DNA of 64,000 bases from Catenuloplanes indicus (GTDB taxonomy: Bacteria > Actinomycetota > Actinomycetes > Mycobacteriales > Micromonosporaceae), in assembly GCF_030813715.1 (NCBI RefSeq), contig NZ_JAUSUZ010000001.1, positions 4,092,001-4,156,000 of the forward strand. Direction: 5' to 3'. Both the position numbers and the translations under genes were made by a program. Shown here one piece after another: positions 61,967-64,000 of the stretch. Within the stretch, counting starts at the first letter, position 1. Each line of letters starts with the position of its first letter. The notes beneath the pieces are model-generated. The model did not search any database, was not told the DNA's origin, and was given only the letters and a program-made list of their open reading frames with translations.

Positions 61967-62914
61967 TCAGGAGAGTTTGGCCGCCCGCATCGCTTCGATG
62001 GTGACCTCGGTCAGCTCCGACTCGCTCAGCGCGGCCACCTCGGCCATGGTGAACCAGCGCACGTCGTCCGTGGACCCGCCCACGTCGTGGATGGTCGGCG
62101 GGCACGGCCGGTCGACCGCGACCCGGTAGAACGCGCGCACGCCGTGCCAGTCGATCGGATAGCCCTCCGGGCCGAGCGAGGCCGGATCGCGGTGGCTGGC
62201 CACGCCGAGCAGCTCGACGATCTCGCCGGGCTGGCCGGTCTCCTCCAGCAGCTCGCGCAGCAGCGCGGTGCCGGGCTGCTCGCCGTAGTCGGTGCCGCCG
62301 CCGGGCAGGTGCCAGCAGCCGCCGCCCGGGTAGTTGGCCGCGATCCGGGTGAGCAGGATCCGGCCGTCCGGGTCGGTGGCGACCGCATAGGCCGCGAACC
62401 GCTGCGCCCGGTGCAGGCCGTCCGGGCCCGGGTACGCGTAGAACGACGGGAAGTCCGGCGCCTCGTCCGGCCGCAGGTCGACAGCGGCCGAGGCCAGCCC
62501 GAGCGCGGTGGCCGCGAACGGGCGCAGCGGCAGCGCCGCCGCCTCGTCGCGGGTGAACCAGCGCGCCAGGTCGGTGGGCTGGCCGACCCGGTCGATCAGC
62601 GAGCCGCCCCGGATCGAGACGGTATAGATCAGCCGGTCCGTGTGGATCGTGATGCCCCGGTGCGGCAGCGCACGCATGTCCGCCACCACGTCGTGCAGGC
62701 CGGAGACCGCGACGGACAGCCCGGTCTCGGCGGCGGTCTCGCGGACCACCGTGTCGTTCGGGTTCTCGCCGTGGTCGACGGCACCGCCGGGCAGGGACCA
62801 GGCGCCGGGTGTGCCGGAGCGCGGGCTCGCCCGGACCAGCAGGACGCGGCCGTCGGGGTCGGTACAGAGTGCGTATGCCGCGATCCTGCGAAGCGGCTCG
62901 AGCGCGGGTGTCAC
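61967..62914 (-). CDS. double Nudix hydrolase-like protein (second of two)
   Basis: 315 aa, same two-domain layout as its neighbour. The C-terminal domain has a complete box (GGGTDYGEQPGTALLRELLEETG). The N-terminal box reads GGAVDHGENPNDTVVRETAAETG, so the first Glu of the EE pair is Ala, a different loss from the one in the neighbour. Both proteins begin with RRIAAY and repeat the same VLLxR and WxLPGG patterns in each half, showing an internal duplication followed by a gene duplication. Start GTG 62914. Function unknown. Confidence 0.88.
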   Translation of the reverse strand: MTPALEPLRRIAAYALCTDPDGRVLLVRASPRSGTPGAWSLPGGAVDHGENPNDTVVRETAAETGLSVAVSGLHDVVADMRALPHRGITIHTDRLIYTVSIRGGSLIDRVGQPTDLARWFTRDEAAALPLRPFAATALGLASAAVDLRPDEAPDFPSFYAYPGPDGLHRAQRFAAYAVATDPDGRILLTRIAANYPGGGCWHLPGGGTDYGEQPGTALLRELLEETGQPGEIVELLGVASHRDPASLGPEGYPIDWHGVRAFYRVAVDRPCPPTIHDVGGSTDDVRWFTMAEVAALSESELTEVTIEAMRAAKLS

Positions 62915-63042
62915 GCCGTCACATTGTTCTCGCGCTTTGTAACCCGCCCGTGAACACTGTCGGATGGGTGACAGTTGAACCGGTCAAAAGCACACGGGAG
63001 GAGGACATTGCCCCATTTGCCCGCCGAACATCAGCGGACGAA

Positions 63043-64000
63043 TTACTCCCACTCGATCGTGCCCGGCGGCTTGCTCGTCACGTCCAGGACCACTCGGTTG
63101 ATCTCCGCGACCTCGTTCGTGATCCGGTTGGAGATCTTGGCGAGCAGGTCGAACGGCAGCCGGGACCAGTCCGCGGTCATCGCGTCCTCGCTGGAGACCG
63201 GGCGCAGTACGACCGGGTGCCCGTACGTCCGGCCGTCGCCCTGCACACCCACGCTGCGCACGTCGGCCAGCAGCACCACCGGGAACTGCCACACGCTCCG
63301 GTCCAGGCCGGCCGCGGTCAGCTCCTCGCGCGCGATCAGGTCGGCCTGGCGCAGCACGTCCAGCCGCTCCCGGGAGACCGCGCCGATGATCCGGATCGCC
63401 AGGCCGGGGCCCGGGAAGGGGTGCCGCTGGACCATCTCCTCCGGCAGGCCGAGCTGGGCGCCGAGTGCGCGCACCTCGTCCTTGAACAGCGTGCGCAGCG
63501 GCTCGATCAGCGAGAACCGGAGGTCGTCCGGGAGGCCGCCGACGTTGTGGTGACTCTTGATGTTCGCGGTGCCGGTGCCGCCGCCGGACTCGACCACGTC
63601 CGGGTAGAGCGTGCCCTGCACCAGGAACTCGACGTCCCGCTCCGCGTCGACCTCGCGCGCCGCGGCCTCGAAGACCCGGATGAACTCGCGGCCGATGATC
63701 TTGCGCTTCTGTTCCGGGTCGGTCACGCCGTCCAGCGCGCCGAGGAAGCGCTCGGACGCGTCGACCACCTTGAGCCTGATGCCGGTGGCGGCGACGTAGT
63801 CCTTCTCCACCTGCTCCGCCTCGCCGGACCGCAGCAGGCCGTGGTCGACGAAGATGCAGGTCAGCTGGTCACCGACGGCCTTGTGCACGAGCGCCGCGGC
63901 CACCGCGGAGTCGACGCCGCCGGAGAGGCCGCAGATCACCTGCTTGTCGCCGACCTGCTCACGGATCAGCGCGACCTGCTCGTCGATGATGTTCGACGAG
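63043..64000 (-). CDS. guaA: GMP synthase, C-terminal part (cut by window edge)
   Basis: Converts XMP to GMP with glutamine and ATP. Only the C-terminal 319 residues are inside the window; the glutamine amidotransferase domain lies beyond 64000. The PP-loop motif [15 protein letters not shown] of the ATP pyrophosphatase domain is intact, followed by [22 protein letters not shown], and the dimerisation domain ending in [13 protein letters not shown], the exact family C-terminus. Adjacent genes are Nudix proteins of unknown role. Confidence 0.97.
   Translation of the reverse strand, partial: SSNIIDEQVALIREQVGDKQVICGLSGGVDSAVAAALVHKAVGDQLTCIFVDHGLLRSGEAEQVEKDYVAATGIRLKVVDASERFLGALDGVTDPEQKRKIIGREFIRVFEAAAREVDAERDVEFLVQGTLYPDVVESGGGTGTANIKSHHNVGGLPDDLRFSLIEPLRTLFKDEVRALGAQLGLPEEMVQRHPFPGPGLAIRIIGAVSRERLDVLRQADLIAREELTAAGLDRSVWQFPVVLLADVRSVGVQGDGRTYGHPVVLRPVSSEDAMTADWSRLPFDLLAKISNRITNEVAEINRVVLDVTSKPPGTIEWE

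Noticed and set aside
1-64000. tRNA or rRNA genes, CRISPR arrays, transposases, integrases, plasmid or phage genes
   Set aside because: None seen: no tandem spaced repeats, no DDE or tyrosine recombinase motifs, no tRNA-like cloverleaf recognised by eye.

Overview
The window is high-GC, densely coding actinobacterial chromosome. It has many GTG starts, four-base stop/start overlaps, lipobox and twin-arginine export signals, and gene families typical of Micromonosporaceae (an Actinoplanes/Catenuloplanes-like organism is my best guess, by inference only). The middle carries chorismate mutase, UvrD1/PcrA, M23 peptidase, sucC-sucD, perM, purN and purH in the order known from Mycobacterium tuberculosis (Rv0948c to Rv0957). 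I see no tRNA, rRNA, CRISPR array, prophage or insertion sequence.

Layout. 1-3434: four-gene ABC-2 exporter operon (ATPase, permease, ATPase, permease). 3470-17835: a surface-polysaccharide locus. It starts with a secreted GH26-like hydrolase and an APS kinase (PAPS supply), then a Wzz-like protein with a dead kinase domain, an O-antigen-ligase-like membrane protein, a phosphotransferase-like protein, a sulfotransferase, a flippase, a methyltransferase, a GH26-like lipoprotein, a WecG/TagA glycosyltransferase, a second sulfotransferase and a GT2 glycosyltransferase. PAPS synthesis plus two sulfotransferases plus export functions suggest a sulfated exopolysaccharide, which is the strongest candidate here for an undescribed system. 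17928-21741: galactose operon (GH42 beta-galactosidase, DeoR regulator, GalT). 21908-26164: icd, a PhoD-type phosphatase and mdh.

26645-32294 (plus strand) and 48071-53787 (minus strand) are two paralogous five-gene oligopeptide ABC operons (A-B-C-D-F). They face each other across about 20 kb. Their oppC genes are almost identical in DNA and give identical protein over 286 residues, so they form a long inverted repeat around the conserved core (GNAT, purH, purN, perM, sucD, sucC, a B12-binding protein, two M23 peptidases, pcrA, a 5'-nucleotidase, chorismate mutase). Recombination between the repeats would invert the core and exchange the ATPase genes of the two transporters.

54099-58091: envelope-stress module with a LuxR-type response regulator, a PspC-domain histidine kinase and, divergently, a PspC membrane protein with a C-terminal beta-rich domain followed by a small membrane protein. 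58192-60278: phosphatidylethanolamine synthesis, with psd (carrying an extra N-terminal domain) and pssA converging on a 19-bp hairpin. 60989-62914: two adjacent double-Nudix proteins. 63043-64000: C-terminal part of guaA, cut by the window edge. Strong hairpin terminators close most convergent gene pairs.
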